Shown here: positions 1-64,000 of the stretch, in pieces | Layout of the letters: every line of letters starts with the position of its first letter | Position numbering within the stretch: the first letter of the stretch is position 1 | NCBI GenBank assembly: GCA_012934845.2 | Contig: WNNJ02003556.1 | Location: forward strand, 30,882-94,881 | DNA length: 64,000 nucleotides | Source: Pomphorhynchus laevis | Lineage: Eukaryota; Acanthocephala; Palaeacanthocephala; Echinorhynchida; Pomphorhynchidae | Reading direction: 5' to 3' | The notes under the pieces: generated by a model | The model's database searches: none | Seen by the model: only the letters and a program-made list of their open reading frames with translations | Told to the model about the DNA's origin: nothing | Made by a program: the position numbers and the translations under genes

Positions 1-300
1 GATATTAGCCGCAAATGGCTATTTTAACTGTTCATAGAAAAGAAAAAATGAATTCACAGAAACGAAAAAAATCAATTACTAAAAAAACTTGAAGCGTCCA
101 CACCATTATTTAATTGCCAATGCCGAATCTTTTGCTTGAATCTGCAGTAGCTGGATGCATATGCGATTTTTTTAGGCAGCAAAATCATTGTGGTATATAG
201 TCAATAATCTCTAATTGACATGAGTATCTATAACTGTTTTTATAAACTGATTGTTTTCTAGATTGATAAATAAAACCTCTTTGGTTTAGACTTCGTTTAC
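1..300. other. AT-rich flank, nothing recognised
   Basis: No coding signal or known motif was recognised here. The last 60 bases contain short runs (ATTGATAAATAAA, CTTTGGTTTAGACTTCG) that recur in inverted form near 2195-2235, so the outer edge of the rearranged Gypsy fossil may begin around 255. Confidence 0.4.
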
Positions 301-304
301 ATTA

Positions 305-2217
305 CGACAATTTATTTATCAATTGTAATTTGCTAGAACAGTTATAAATTTTCTTGCCATGGCTAAGAATTTCTGGAGGTTTGCGTTATGCTCTTCCGTA
401 TTCTTTCCTGCAATTAAAATGTCGTCGAGATACGAAAAGACACCAGACAATGCTTCTCTGTCAATTAAACTATTCATGATGCGCTGGAACACTGCTACAC
501 CGTTTGTGAGCCCGAAAGGCACTCGTTTGTATTGATAAAGGCCTCCAGCAGCCTCGAAAGCGGTGAACTCTTTTTCGGATTGTAAAATAGGTAGTTGATT
601 GTAGGCATCTTTCATATCCACGCATGAGAATATTCGATAGTTCGAAAGCTTGTCTATTAAATCATCCGTTCGTGGCAAGGGAAATGCGTCGAGCAATGTG
701 AATCGATTGATCGTCCGTGAATAGTCGATCACCATTCTTTGTTTTCCCTGAGAATTTGTAACAATGAGTGCTTGTGCCATCCAGGGGGACGAACTTGGTT
801 CTATGATGCCGTTTTCGAGAAGTCGCTTTACTTCTGATTTAATAAATGCGTCCTGACTAGGAGTTCGTCGACAAGATTTTGTTTGCAATGGACGAATATC
901 GATACTGCTATGTTCAAATAACGGATGTGGTTCAACATGCATTGCTTCCATGGCCCCAATAACAATCGGTGCATGCATTCCTCCAAACTCCAGTGCAAGA
1001 TGCTTGAAACGCCTGAGAAAAGGATGGCCCAAAATTACATCAGCACAAAGGTTGTCTAGAACAAAACACTTGACACCATAATATTTTTCGCCCATTAGCT
1101 CAAAATCGAGAGCAACTGTTTCCCTCAAAAAGCTTTGAAAAGAAGACGATGCCATCCGAGCAATTTCGTAACACCTAGTAGCTGACCGTTTACAACGTTT
1201 TATCATGTTTGACGATATAAAATTTGAACTGCTACCAGTATCTATCAGAGCATTCATTTTGATACCGTAAGCCATTATAGAAACCATGGCGTTCTTGAGA
1301 CCCGGAGAAGAAAGCTGTGAAATTTGAGCAATCTCTATTGAATTCAAGTCAATCGAATTGCGCTTCCTGGACATGCACATTTTGGCAAAATGACCGACTT
1401 TTTGACACGATCGGCATTTAACTTTTAGCGCCGGGCATTGGGCTCGAGGATGTTTTGCATTTCCACAGAAGAAACAATATTGACGGGTAGCATTAACCTG
1501 AATTGCCGGGGAGTCGTCTGTCATATTTCCACTACTAGCTGCAACATCAATAGGATCCATCATTTGCACAGGTTGACAAGAGTACGAGTTAGCTTGTAAT
1601 TCGGCCTGTTCAAGCGATCGAGCAGCTTGATAAGCGTCGTCCAGCGAAAGCTTTGACCGCTCCAATAAACGTTGACGGATGCTCGAAGAAGCCAACCCTC
1701 GAATAAACGAATCGCGAACGTACTCATCGTGATAACGCTTCGCATTTACATCCTCAAAATCACATGATTTTGCTAAATGCAGTAGTTCATGTAGAAACTG
1801 ATCAATGGTTTGTGGATAAGCTTGCTTGTACGTTGACAAAACGTGTCGTTGAAACACCACATTGCGCGGCTTTACGAACAAAGCCTCTAGAGCAAGCATT
1901 GCATCTGCAAATATTTCGGTAGACTCGATGTATCGAAACAGATCTGCACTGATCAGGTTCGTTAATAGTGGCATTTTATGCTCTTCTCTAAGATCGGGAA
2001 TACAAGAAAGAAACGCATTTAATCGAGTTTTCCAATGCCTCCACTGTGTTTCTGAATCCGTCGAATCCTTTGACAATGAAAGCACATCTGGTTTCAACAG
2101 CTTGTCCATAACAAATTGATAAATAAATTGTCGAGCATAACGCAAACCTCCAGAAATTCTTAGCCATGGCAAGAAAATTTATAACTGCTCTAGCAAATTA
2201 CAATTGATAAATAAATT
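305..2217. repeat. Inverted repeat around gag-RT part (about 85 bp arms)
   Basis: The segment at about 305-395 reappears as its reverse complement at about 2136-2217. Shared stretches include AAGAATTTCTGGAGG / CCTCCAGAAATTC and CTTGCCATGGC / GCCATGGCAAG. The arms bracket exactly the minus-strand part of the Gypsy fossil, so they look like a product of the event that inverted it. Confidence 0.85.
319..2110 (-). mobile_element. Gypsy fossil, gag-protease-RT part
   Basis: The minus-strand reading contains, in order: a capsid-like gag region, two zinc knuckles (CFFCGNAKH and CRSCQKVGHFAKMC near 1370-1480), an aspartic protease with ALIDTGSSSNF near 1235, and the start of reverse transcriptase with the FSYLDDILIAGK catalytic box near 425. 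Ty3/Gypsy pol has this order. The part stops inside reverse transcriptase where the inverted repeat begins. It is treated as a fossil. Confidence 0.85.
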
Positions 2218-2254
2218 GAACCAAAGAAGACCGAAATTGAACCAAAGAGGACCG

Positions 2255-2294
2255 CCAGCGTTCAATTTTTTCAATTGAAAAAATTGAACGCTGG
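2255..2294. repeat. Perfect 40-bp palindrome
   Basis: Two 20-base arms are exact reverse complements with no spacer (left arm starts CCAGCGTTC, right arm ends GAACGCTGG). It lies at the junction where the Gypsy parts change strand, just before the RNase H remnant. Confidence 0.9.
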
Positions 2295-2296
2295 TT

Positions 2297-3570
2297 ATTA
2301 GAGTTATCCCAATTTCGCTTTGAGATCATTTATCGTCCCGGCGTTGACAACGTAGCAGCGGACGCTTTATCACGACTAGCATGCTCCGGCGTAACGATTC
2401 TCAATCCGACTTAATAAAATTTCACCGTTCACTATGTCATCCTGGTCAGACAAGATTGTGGCATTGTGTCAGGGCGAAGAATTTGCCATTTTCTCTAAGT
2501 GATATACGGGAAGTTGTAAACTCTTGTTCAACGTGTGCAAAGATAAAGCCGAGATTCTATCGTCCTTCCACCAGCGTCTTAATCAAATCACTTCAACCGT
2601 TTGAACGTTTGTCAATCGACTTCAATGGTCCACTTCCCAGTAAAACAAACGCAAAATATATAATGACGGTCGTCGATGAGTTTTCAAGGTTTTGTGGGCA
2701 TTTCCGTGTTGCGATACTTCTGCCGAATCAGTTATAACATGCTTAAAGCAGCTTTTCTACCTTTTTGGGACACCGAAATATTTGCACTCAGACCGAGGAA
2801 GCGCTTTTGTGTCACGCGAATTCGAAATGTTTACATCTTCACTTGGGATTGCTACAAGCCAAACTTCTTACAATCCGCGGGGCAATGGCCGATGTGAGCG
2901 ATTAAATGGAACGATATGGCGTGGAATTCAGTTATCGGTGTTGGATGCGAAATTACTAATACAGTCTTGGGTGTCAGTTTTGCCTTCTGTGCTGAACTCA
3001 ATTCGGTGTTTGCTGTGTACATCTACCAACGCAACGCCTCATGAACGTATGTTCAAGTACGACCGAGGATCTTCAACAGGCCGTTCGCTACCAAGTTGGC
3101 TTTTAAATTTGGGGCCGGTTCTAGTTCGTTGTCGTAATAAAGGAGACAATGTGGTACAAGAAGCACTGTTGCTAGAATCGAACCAGCACTACGCTAGAAT
3201 ACAACTAAAAAGTGGGCACGTTTCCACGGTTTCAACGCGGGACTTAGCACCTTGCCCTGAAGATCAACTATCATTGTCGTGGTCCGGGCCAGAAGATGGA
3301 ACGACATTAGCAGAGTCAAACAATACTAACCAAAAGGAATTCCTACATCCAACAACGACATCCATAAGCCAAGATCTTAACTTATCAAACTTTGAGGAAG
3401 CCTCCTCCCAAGCAATGGACGGAAATAGCAACGAAGAAGCTACATCAACCCAATCAAACTTGAATTTGGATAGGCAGACGATTACTACTCAAGTCAACCA
3501 ATCTAACAACGAGGTACGAAGAAGTAAAAGACAGCGAGGTCAACCTGCTTATCTTGAACAAAACATTTAA
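2297..3570 (+). mobile_element. Gypsy fossil, RNase H end and integrase part
   Basis: The plus-strand reading starts with the typical RNase H terminus (YRPGVDNVAADALSRL). It continues with the integrase HHCC zinc finger (HRSLCHPGQ and CSTCAKIK) and the integrase core (LSIDFNGPLP, SDRGSAF, NPRGNGRCERLNGT). A polar serine/asparagine-rich tail ends in a basic stretch. This is the downstream half of the same kind of element whose upstream half lies on the opposite strand. It is broken. Confidence 0.85.
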
Positions 3571-3589
3571 GGACCGATGTGAAAGTCGC

Positions 3590-3900
3590 AACGCTCGGGA
3601 CTTGGCGATTAAAAGCGGATTAAGCACTTACGTATCTTACTAATACCTTCCGTTATGCAAAATATGATAACTTGAAAAAGGCGGTACTTAACTATATATT
3701 TCCCCTCTTTGATACTGCCGATTTAGCACCTAAACGAATAAGCACCTTTAACGGTTCAGTTTGGATTGAGGATACGCCATAGTTTTGATTTCCACCACTT
3801 GATTTTTGAATTTCTCCGTTGCTCTTCAGTGTTGGAATATCGTCAATGTCTTCGTCAGCGGTTGTTTCGTCGTCACCCAAAATGTTGACGGGCAGTCTTT
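3590..3900. other. Gypsy 3-prime remnant or spacer
   Basis: Noncoding sequence after the integrase tail. It may include an LTR remnant, but no second copy exists in the window to prove it. Nothing else was recognised. Confidence 0.3.
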
Positions 3901-3959
3901 AGTCAAACGTAAATCCTCATCAACGCTAACCAATTATCTGTTGTTGACGTCTATCAGAG

Positions 3960-4850
3960 CTGCCTGCGGCAACGATCGACTCCAGCATACATGTTGTGTT
4001 GCCCCTTCAAACAACAGCTCTTATACACAGCACGAGGAATAGACCTGCGCGTTGGTCCGCAGTGACCCGACCGAGTTTCTTTCCCAAATCTTCGAAGAAC
4101 TTGGTAGCCGACTGACCAAATACTCAAAGTGTCTTAATAGCAAACGGCACAAATGAGTGTTGAGCATGGCCAATACAATCGTACTTGTGCGTATTCAATA
4201 TCTCAGCATCTGTCGAGATACATACCGCGCCATCGATGGCATGGGTAACATGGCTCTTTGCCAGCGTTCCTGGACATTTAAAGTCCCAAAACAAAATCTT
4301 TCCGCCCTCCCATGGTATTAGAGTCCCACCGTCTGGCCGTTTAAGGTCAAAACGAATGAAACTACTTGTCTCCAGGCGACGAGGCATGCCGGCGGCTGTA
4401 CGTTTTTATCTTGATTAGGTTAATAAGATCAGGATGGCGAGTGTGACGACTAGGTGTTCTCTGTCATTCAAATCCATGCTTTCCGAAACAGTCGATTCGT
4501 GATCCAGTCGACTCGGAATACCCAAACGCAAAGCGACCGCAATTGCCATGCTATTATCGTTCATTCGAGTCCCAAACACGGTTATAAGTATTGCCTGCAG
4601 AAATGCTTCTGAATATTGAGACAAAGCTGCCTTCAGTAGTTCTATGCTAACCTCATCCGTAGAGCTCTGAACCAGATTTTTGTCGCGTATATTTAGCAAT
4701 AGTTGAGGTTAGCAATGGTTAGCAATGGTTTAGCAACGTGTGTCTCCATTGGAATATCAGCCCCGCACATGCTTTGCCATTCCATCAATCCGTGTACATA
4801 AGCTGCTTCGTCATCTGCTATTAAGCCAGGCTGAACGTTTTGTGGAATTG
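3960..4850 (-). mobile_element. LINE C-terminal fragment (family A)
   Basis: The decayed minus-strand reading matches the end of a widespread invertebrate non-LTR retrotransposon ORF. It contains a segment like AIAVALRLGIP, then DLKRPDGGTLIPWEGG and ILFWDFKCPGTLAKSHV, then HSFVPFAIKTL and a terminus resembling ATKFFEDLGKKLGRVT. The same modules recur at 9.3-10.4, 19.8-20.5, 28.6-29.6 and 56.6-59.0 kb, and are called family A here. Frames are broken several times, so this is a 5-prime-truncated pseudocopy. It ends about 110 bp upstream of SEC23 exon 1. Confidence 0.75.
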
Positions 4851-4966
4851 AATTTTATAGATTTAAAAACTAAAAATTTTCGATTCAAGTATTTAATTTC
4901 ACAAGATTTTTGATTATAGAATTGTATTTTAGTGTTTCTACAATTTGCTAATAGATATATCGACTA

Positions 4967-59346
<54,380 letters not shown>

Positions 59347-59461
59347 GTATGTCATATTGTATCATTCTCATAACAAAAATTTAAAAATAGTAAAAATGAT
59401 TTTAGATTTTTATATAGTTATTACAGGAACGAAGAAGAAAATATCATTTTTTTTGAAAAAA

Positions 59462-59502
59462 ATTCTATATTTCGATAGCTCCTGCTATCATCGTCAGGAT
59501 TA
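59462..59502 (-). ncRNA. Penelope-type hammerhead (left arm)
   Basis: Minus strand: AATC, CTGACGA, stem II GATAGC-AGGA-GCTATC (six perfect pairs), GAAA, two-pair stem III AUAU, A at the cleavage site, GAAT. The core matches consensus. Stem I is short with one mismatch. Confidence 0.7.
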
Positions 59503-59548
59503 TAAAAAAAATGTTTATTTTCAAAAAATGCTAAAACATTTTTTTTGT

Positions 59549-59584
59549 AATCCTGATGATGATAGCTATCGAAATATAGAATTT
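59549..59584 (+). ncRNA. Penelope-type hammerhead (right arm)
   Basis: Plus strand: AATC, CTGATGA (59553-59559), GATAGCTATC as a short stem II, GAAA (59571-59574), TAT, A, GAAT. Stem II has lost most of its loop relative to the left arm. It lies in sense orientation inside SEC23 intron 13. Confidence 0.65.
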
Positions 59585-59917
59585 TTTTAAATAAAAGATA
59601 CTTTCTTCTTCGTTCCTGTAATAACTATATATTTAAAATGGAAGAAGATTATTGCTTTAGTATTTATTGGATTTTTAATTACTGAATCATAATTAACGCT
59701 TACGATTCTTTTCCAAAAACATTCGAAACGACCTCATCAATTTTTTGCTTTCATTTTAATGTATGCTGATATACTGTAATAATATGTGCACTAATTGTAT
59801 GCTAAATAATTGATGTATTGCACTAATTGATGTAAATATCGTACTAATATTTTTGTAGTTTAACCTGACAGCCATCCAATAGTCAACAAATCAATGAAAA
59901 ATATTTCTTTAATTCGC

Positions 59918-60092
59918 CTTAAGAGGTTTTCAGATATTTTTATTTTTTTTTTACAAAAAATAAAAATTTAAGAGGTTTTCAGTTATGTTTTATTAGAGTT
60001 TATTATATGTTTTATTAGTTTTATTATATGTTTTATTAGCCTTAAGAGGTTTTCAGATATTTTTATTTTCTTTTACAAAAAATAAAAATTTG
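59918..60092 (+). repeat. AT-rich direct duplication
   Basis: CTTAAGAGGTTTTCAGATAT with a TTTTTATTTT and ACAAAAAATAAAAATTT continuation occurs twice, about 110 bp apart. Between them TTTTATTATATGTTTTATTA-type units repeat. Confidence 0.75.
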
Positions 60093-60640
60093 AATTATTT
60101 TGCCGCTCAAATAAATGTTTAATATTAATTCCTGTTTCTCTAATCATTCTCCAATCTTCGTCATATTTGTGCGTTTTCTATGCGAGTCATACTTTTCATC
60201 TTTGTTGAAGCACATGCTCTAGAGTATATGCTACTATCTGATAAGTGATGCGCTCATTTTTACTTCGCTGCGACGTTTGTTTTATCGTAAATTTAGTGAT
60301 ATCCCAGTTCCCGAAACCATTGCATTGTTAAATTTTCAAAAGTATCAAACACATAGAAATCCACAGAGTTCACTTGCATGAACTCTGTAGATTACAATAG
60401 AAATGGCACATAGTCTTATCCGATGTAATTATCACTACGAGTCGGTTTAATCAATGTCTTATTTTCTATAAAATCGGTAAGCCTGTGAATTTGTTAATAC
60501 ATTTTTCGATATGCACATCTTCTCTTCCATAGGATATATGTTAATGTCATCAAATGTATCTAGCTGTCGATATTGACCAGTTCTTAATTATAATAATTTT
60601 TCGTTAAATATCAAATTATTTTTAATATTTTTCAGATGTG
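60092..60640. other. Unassigned AT-rich stretch
   Basis: No recognised gene. It contains the 10-bp hairpin at 60363-60388. Confidence 0.4.
60363..60388. repeat. Perfect hairpin, 10 bp
   Basis: ACAGAGTTCA, loop CTTGCA, TGAACTCTGT. Confidence 0.8.
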
Positions 60641-60795
60641 CACTTATCAAAAACTACTAGAAAGAGAAGATTTTTGAATTAAAACACTTAATTCTATGTA
60701 CCCATTAGGGTTGAATGACGTGGTACAAGGAATTGGTAAAAGTAGTATAGCAAATAATAAAATTAAACGAATCGAGAGAAGTCAATGTGAAAATT
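60640..60795 (+). mobile_element. Naiad fragment (GIY-YIG end)
   Basis: Matches 43630-43810 of the full copy (ATGTACCCATTAGGGTTGAA, then GACGTGGTACAAGGAATTGG), the end of the nuclease domain. Confidence 0.75.
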
Positions 60796-60799
60796 TTTT

Positions 60800-61797
60800 T
60801 AATTCTTACAAATTTTCGATCACTACTGCGATCATTATCAGGACATAATAATGCACAATTCCAATCAAAAATATATAGTGAAAAATGATCTGGCAGAAGC
60901 AGCTATCAAGTTTATAAGAAAAAATAAACTTGCCATTAGTGGTTAGATGCGTTGGAACATCTTGTTTATTGCCATCAAAATTATCGGCAGGATCGTGATA
61001 TCGTAAAATAATTGCCTCCTTAATTTTCCTTATAGTCTTATTACTTTCGTGGGCTATAATCTCTGAGCCGCCAAACTTTATATCGTGTCCGAGCCGCAAA
61101 ATGGTTCCACACAGCTTATCTGGTTTGTCCTATCCGTATTGCGCGTTTATGTCCTAAATAACCGAAAAGTGAGTTCATCGCCTGTTTGACCAATGTAACG
61201 GGAACCACAATTTTTACATGGAATACCGTAGATTCCTCCCAATTTCACATATTTGGGTTTGATTTTGCATAGCAATGAAATTCTGGGGGCCCTCTTACAA
61301 AACACTATACTATGTAAGCCAGTGCTTCTGCATGCCTTAATAATAACACTCTTAAGAAGATCGAATGCGTGGTCACTCCAGAAGAGAAAATTTATATATA
61401 GCGTTTCAGGACTAGAGTGGCTGACAGGTCTCTTGTTGTAAATTATCAATGCTGCATTATGGGATCTTTTAAGTGCCCATGGATGTTAATTCGAGTCAAA
61501 CAGCGATTACACTGTTATCTTATATTCATTTTTACGGTCGTTTTCAGTTAGGCAATATCTGGGCAATTCGGAATAACGAGCGAGAAGCCGACATTTTATA
61601 TTTCCTTGGGGAGGTAGAAGTCCACCGTGTATAATGTTGATGACGCCTTCTTTTCGTCATACCCTAGTAATAGTCATATCATTGTGATGAATACACGGCA
61701 CGTCCAGGAAGGAAATAATACCATTTTCTTCCACACGTATGATCCATGTTATACTCGAATCTAAGTCAGTTAGCATATTCAACACGTACTCCTGGGA
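60800..61797 (-). mobile_element. Canonical Penelope-like element, 3-prime half
   Basis: The minus strand has a decayed RT end (61795-61556, with an ISFLDV-type block). A C-terminal GIY-YIG domain follows with GGIYGIPCKNCGSRYIGQTG at about 61230-61170, and then RKIKEAIILR at about 61025. A minimal hammerhead at 60845-60804 closes it. The GIY-YIG after RT is the canonical Penelope order, opposite to the Naiad copy. Broken in several places. Confidence 0.75.
60804..60845 (-). ncRNA. Penelope-type hammerhead, degenerate
   Basis: Minus strand: CTGATAA in place of CTGANGA, stem II GATCGC-AGTA-GTGATC, GAAA, AAUU as two-pair stem III, U, GTAAG. The position after the GIY-YIG domain is right for a Penelope terminal repeat. 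Confidence 0.6.
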
Positions 61798-62050
61798 ATG
61801 ATGTCGACCGGGAGAACGTGTTGGGTATGCTAACTAACTTAGATCCGAGGATTACATGGATTGTATGTGTAGAAAAAAATGGTGTTATTTCCTTCCTGGA
61901 CGTACAATGCATGCATTACAATGATATGACTACTAGGGTATACCGAAAAGAAAGTGTCATCAACATTATCACACCTTGGACTTTTACCTTCCAAGGAAAT
62001 ATAAAATGTCGGCTGCTCACTCATTTTTCCTGAAAATGCTTAGATATTGC
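61556..62050. repeat. Inverted duplication of Penelope-like RT end
   Basis: 61556-61795 and 61798-62050 are reverse complements of about 85-90 percent by eye (for example ATTTCCTTCCTGGACGT at 61887 and its complement near 61706). Two Penelope-like copies meet head-to-head at about 61796. Confidence 0.8.
61798..62050 (+). mobile_element. Penelope-like RT fragment, plus-strand copy
   Basis: A 95-codon reading with RENVLGMLTNLDPRITWIV then EKNGVISFLDVQC and RVYRKESV. This is the RT region after motif C in canonical Penelope-like elements. Confidence 0.75.
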
Positions 62051-62860
62051 TTAGATATTTATTGTTCAGGCTCTTGTCGCTATCTGCACCCGATATTAAG
62101 ATTGCCTCCATTAGTTTTCGCGACACAACGTTATCTGCTCGGTAGAGTACCTTGCGCTGCACTTTGGTTGCTCATTTAGATGTTGTTGTGAATAATGCGC
62201 GGCCCATATGTTGCTGGCGTAAGAAGGCGCTGGAGGGTTTCTTTATTAAGAAAACTTTAACAAACTTTATCAAGCGTTCAGTAACACTAGATTTTCAAGT
62301 TATGAATGACCTCCAATTATTCAAAATGTACAATTGGTCGGACTGTGAGTAAACAGGTCGTATTGCGGTAGAGTCTGCAAAAATAACGAAGTCGTTGGTA
62401 AAGGCAGACTTAAAAAGAAGTTTAATGATCTGCTGTACAAACATCAATCGATACAAGAGGCAGCGTAAACGAGGACACAATGCACCGATGTAACGCGTTC
62501 ACAGACGACTTGATAACTACCAGTCAGAAAGAACTACTGTCACTAGGACATTCGTTTAATCCATCTTCACGGCTGTTCATATAGGGGAAAAGAGAATTGC
62601 ACTTTTCTGTTCATCGTCTACTTTATCAGTTACTGATCTAGTTACTGAACTAGTTTATCGTCTACTGAACCAGTTACGTGAAGCGATATCACATCAACAA
62701 AATGCAAATTGTTCTATAAACATGGACTTCGATTTCCTCAAAAACCTTCAAGTTTCCTGAAAAAAATGGGTACACAAGAACGTCGATTCGCGAGCTTTGC
62801 TGAAGGAATCTATAGACTGTACGATAGAAAAATAGCAAGCCCATTGCACAGCAACCTCTA
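62050..62860. other. Unassigned, likely decayed Penelope-like sequence
   Basis: Short open readings (62152-62352) show no decisive motif. TTACTGATCTAGTTACTGAA-like direct repeats occur at 62626-62680. Confidence 0.35.
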
Positions 62861-63020
62861 CTGCCGTTAGGACGAAAAATTTGTAATTATAATAAAAAAT
62901 TAAATCTATATGTAATCTGTATTATAATAATTCGGTTAGACGGAAGCCAAGATGTCATGGCTATAAAAAGAAATAAGAAAAATAGACTTAAAAATATTAA
63001 AAAAGATAATTATATATAAA
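62860..63020 (+). mobile_element. Naiad fragments, shuffled
   Basis: CCGTTAGGACGAAAAATTTG matches 44222, while the following CGGTTAGACGGAAGCCAAGA matches 43786, so two Naiad pieces are joined in reversed order. Confidence 0.7.
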
Positions 63021-63074
63021 AGTTTGAGAGATTTTTATATATATGAAAAAAGTTTGAGAGATTAATATACACAA

Positions 63075-63111
63075 TGTACTGAAGAAGGGCAGTTAGTCCG
63101 AAAGCTTTACA
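63075..63111 (+). ncRNA. Penelope-type minimal hammerhead
   Basis: Stem I TGTA/TACA, core CTGAAGA (63079-63085), stem II GGGC-AGTTA-GTCC, GAAA (63100-63103), two-pair zero-loop stem III AGCU, U at 63107 as cleavage base, then TACA. Every core position is consensus. It precedes the 357-bp tandem repeats. Confidence 0.75.
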
Positions 63112-63221
63112 AGAAATTGCTCTTGGTCTTCATTTCCTGTTTTTTTTATCTTACGACAATTATTACTAATGTATCATTCAATGGATGATCCGGGACAGTG
63201 TCAGTTTTCCGCAAATCTAAT

Positions 63222-63222
<1 letters not shown>

Positions 63223-63292
<70 letters not shown>
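63223..63292. repeat. (AT)n microsatellite
   Basis: About 68 bp of pure TA dinucleotide. Minus-strand readings through it give artificial Ile-Tyr repeats. Confidence 0.97.
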
Positions 63293-63294
<2 letters not shown>

Positions 63295-64000
63295 CATAAG
63301 AGTTTCGTTTAAATCGGTATTGCTCGAGATTGCGATTAGCAATTCTTTCCGTATATTTAAGTAAGTGTTCGAATCGAGCATATTCTTCAGTCTGCAAACT
63401 CTCGTCACTCCTAGACGGTCATGTGATAGCCGGCAGCCATCGTCAGTAAGATGAACTATCACACGCCGTTTCGGCTGCCTCTGTGACATTGTGAAAATGC
63501 ATTTTCGACATCTAGCTTAAATTGTTGGTGGCGTTAGCTCTTAAATCCAACAATTTGCAATGCAGACTATCATAAACAACCAGAGGATCAAACTTTCGGA
63601 TGCTTGACTGTAAGAAACCGAGATTGAGTGGATCAATTCTTTCTATATAATCATAAGAGTTTCGTTTAAATCGGTATTGCTCGAGATTGCGATTAGCAAT
63701 TCTTTCCGTATATTTAAGTAAGTGTTCGAATCGAGCATATTCTTCAGTCTGCAAACTCTCGTCACTCCTAGACGGTCATGCGATAGCCGGCAGCCATCGT
63801 CAGTAAGATGAACTATCACACGCCGTTTCGGCTGCCACTGTGACATTGTGAAAATGCATTTCCGACATCTAGCTTAAATTGTTAGTGGCGTTAGCTCTTA
63901 AATCCAACAATTTGCAATGCAGACCATCATAAACAACCAGAGGATCAAACTTTCGGATGCTTGACTGTAAAAAACCGAGATTGAGTGGATCAATTCTTTC
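63291..64000 (-). repeat. 357-bp tandem repeat, two units, open to the right
   Basis: TAATCATAAGAGTTTCGTTT begins at 63291 and 63648, and the units are about 98 percent alike by eye over 357 bp. The array runs off the window. On the minus strand each unit keeps two overlapping open frames, one with EEYARFEHLLKYTERIANRN then LEQYRFKRNSYDYIERID, the other with PKRRVIVHLTDDGCRLSHDR. The first looks like the 5-prime coding end of a Penelope-like element in a terminal-repeat tandem, though I cannot prove it. Confidence 0.75.

Larger units (their letters stand above)
300..3590. mobile_element. Ty3/Gypsy retroelement fossil, rearranged
   Basis: Remains of one Ty3/Gypsy (Metaviridae) retrotransposon. 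Gag, protease and the first half of reverse transcriptase lie on the minus strand (about 319-2110). The RNase H end, integrase and a hydrophilic tail lie on the plus strand (about 2297-3570). No clear LTR pair is visible. The gag type with two CCHC knuckles and the pol layout suit an invertebrate Mag/K02A2.6-like lineage, which is an inference. The element is broken in at least three places, including the strand switch, and looks old. Confidence 0.85.
59411..59632. repeat. Palindromic pair of Penelope-type terminal repeats next to exon 13
   Basis: Arms 59411-59513 and 59537-59632 are near-perfect inverted copies (GAACGAAGAAGAAAATATC against GATACTTTCTTCTTCGTTC). Each arm has an outward-pointing minimal hammerhead. 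The left edge is only 64 bp past the splice donor of SEC23 exon 13. Confidence 0.85.

Noticed and set aside
1560-2119. Small ORFs inside the Gypsy fossil
   Set aside because: They are other-frame shadows of the gag region.
3692-3880. Acidic minus-strand ORF
   Set aside because: It is short, partly overlaps the Gypsy flank and the LINE end, and has no motif that I can match to a gene.
63146-63489. Proteins with Ile-Tyr repeats
   Set aside because: They are translations of the (AT)n microsatellite.

Overview
This window is host DNA from an AT-rich, invertebrate-type eukaryotic genome packed with retroelements. The species cannot be named. Eukaryotic evidence: a conserved protein is split over 13 exons, all with GT-AG introns. 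Two of its introns are only 46 and 52 bp, while others reach 6 to 9 kb because they are filled with transposon debris. The metazoan-type transcription factor relative (EAF), the ubiquilin copy and the Penelope-like and LINE families point to an invertebrate animal, possibly a fast-evolving one, because the SEC23 copy is quite divergent.

Layout. 0.3-3.6 kb: a broken Ty3/Gypsy fossil whose two halves lie on opposite strands. 3.9-4.85 kb: a decayed LINE end. 4.97 kb to beyond the right edge: the plus-strand host gene for COPII coat protein SEC23. Its 13 visible exons encode about 617 residues, and the C-terminal exons must lie past 64 kb. Everything else sits inside its introns. Intron 1 (8.7 kb) holds CR1/L2-like and other LINE ruins. 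Intron 2 (6.9 kb) holds Naiad fragments, a hammerhead-ribozyme repeat and LINE ends. Introns 4 and 5 hold an RTE-like endonuclease fragment, Naiad pieces, a 377-bp tandem repeat and a LINE. Intron 7 (8.7 kb) holds an intronless ubiquilin pseudogene and an intact antisense ORF for an EAF-like (ELL-associated factor) protein. Intron 8 (8.3 kb) holds the best transposon in the window, an almost intact Naiad-type Penelope-like element with an N-terminal GIY-YIG nuclease and a C-terminal reverse transcriptase. Introns 11-13 hold further LINEs, canonical Penelope-like fragments, inverted ribozyme pairs and a 357-bp tandem repeat at the right edge.

Three themes recur. (1) Penelope-like elements dominate: one near-complete Naiad copy, more than a dozen fragments on both strands, and canonical Penelope-like remains. 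(2) Self-cleaving RNA motifs are abundant. I see type I hammerheads, Penelope-style minimal hammerheads (two pairs as head-to-head palindromes) and a conserved Naiad 3-prime structure in which all three hammerhead strands are present in an unusual order. (3) Short perfect snap-back hairpins are scattered through the decayed LINE copies and look like templated mutations.

Protein calls rest on my reading of motifs and alignment from memory. No database search or folding program was run. Boundaries of degraded elements are approximate; exon boundaries of SEC23 are exact predictions from reading frame and splice signals.
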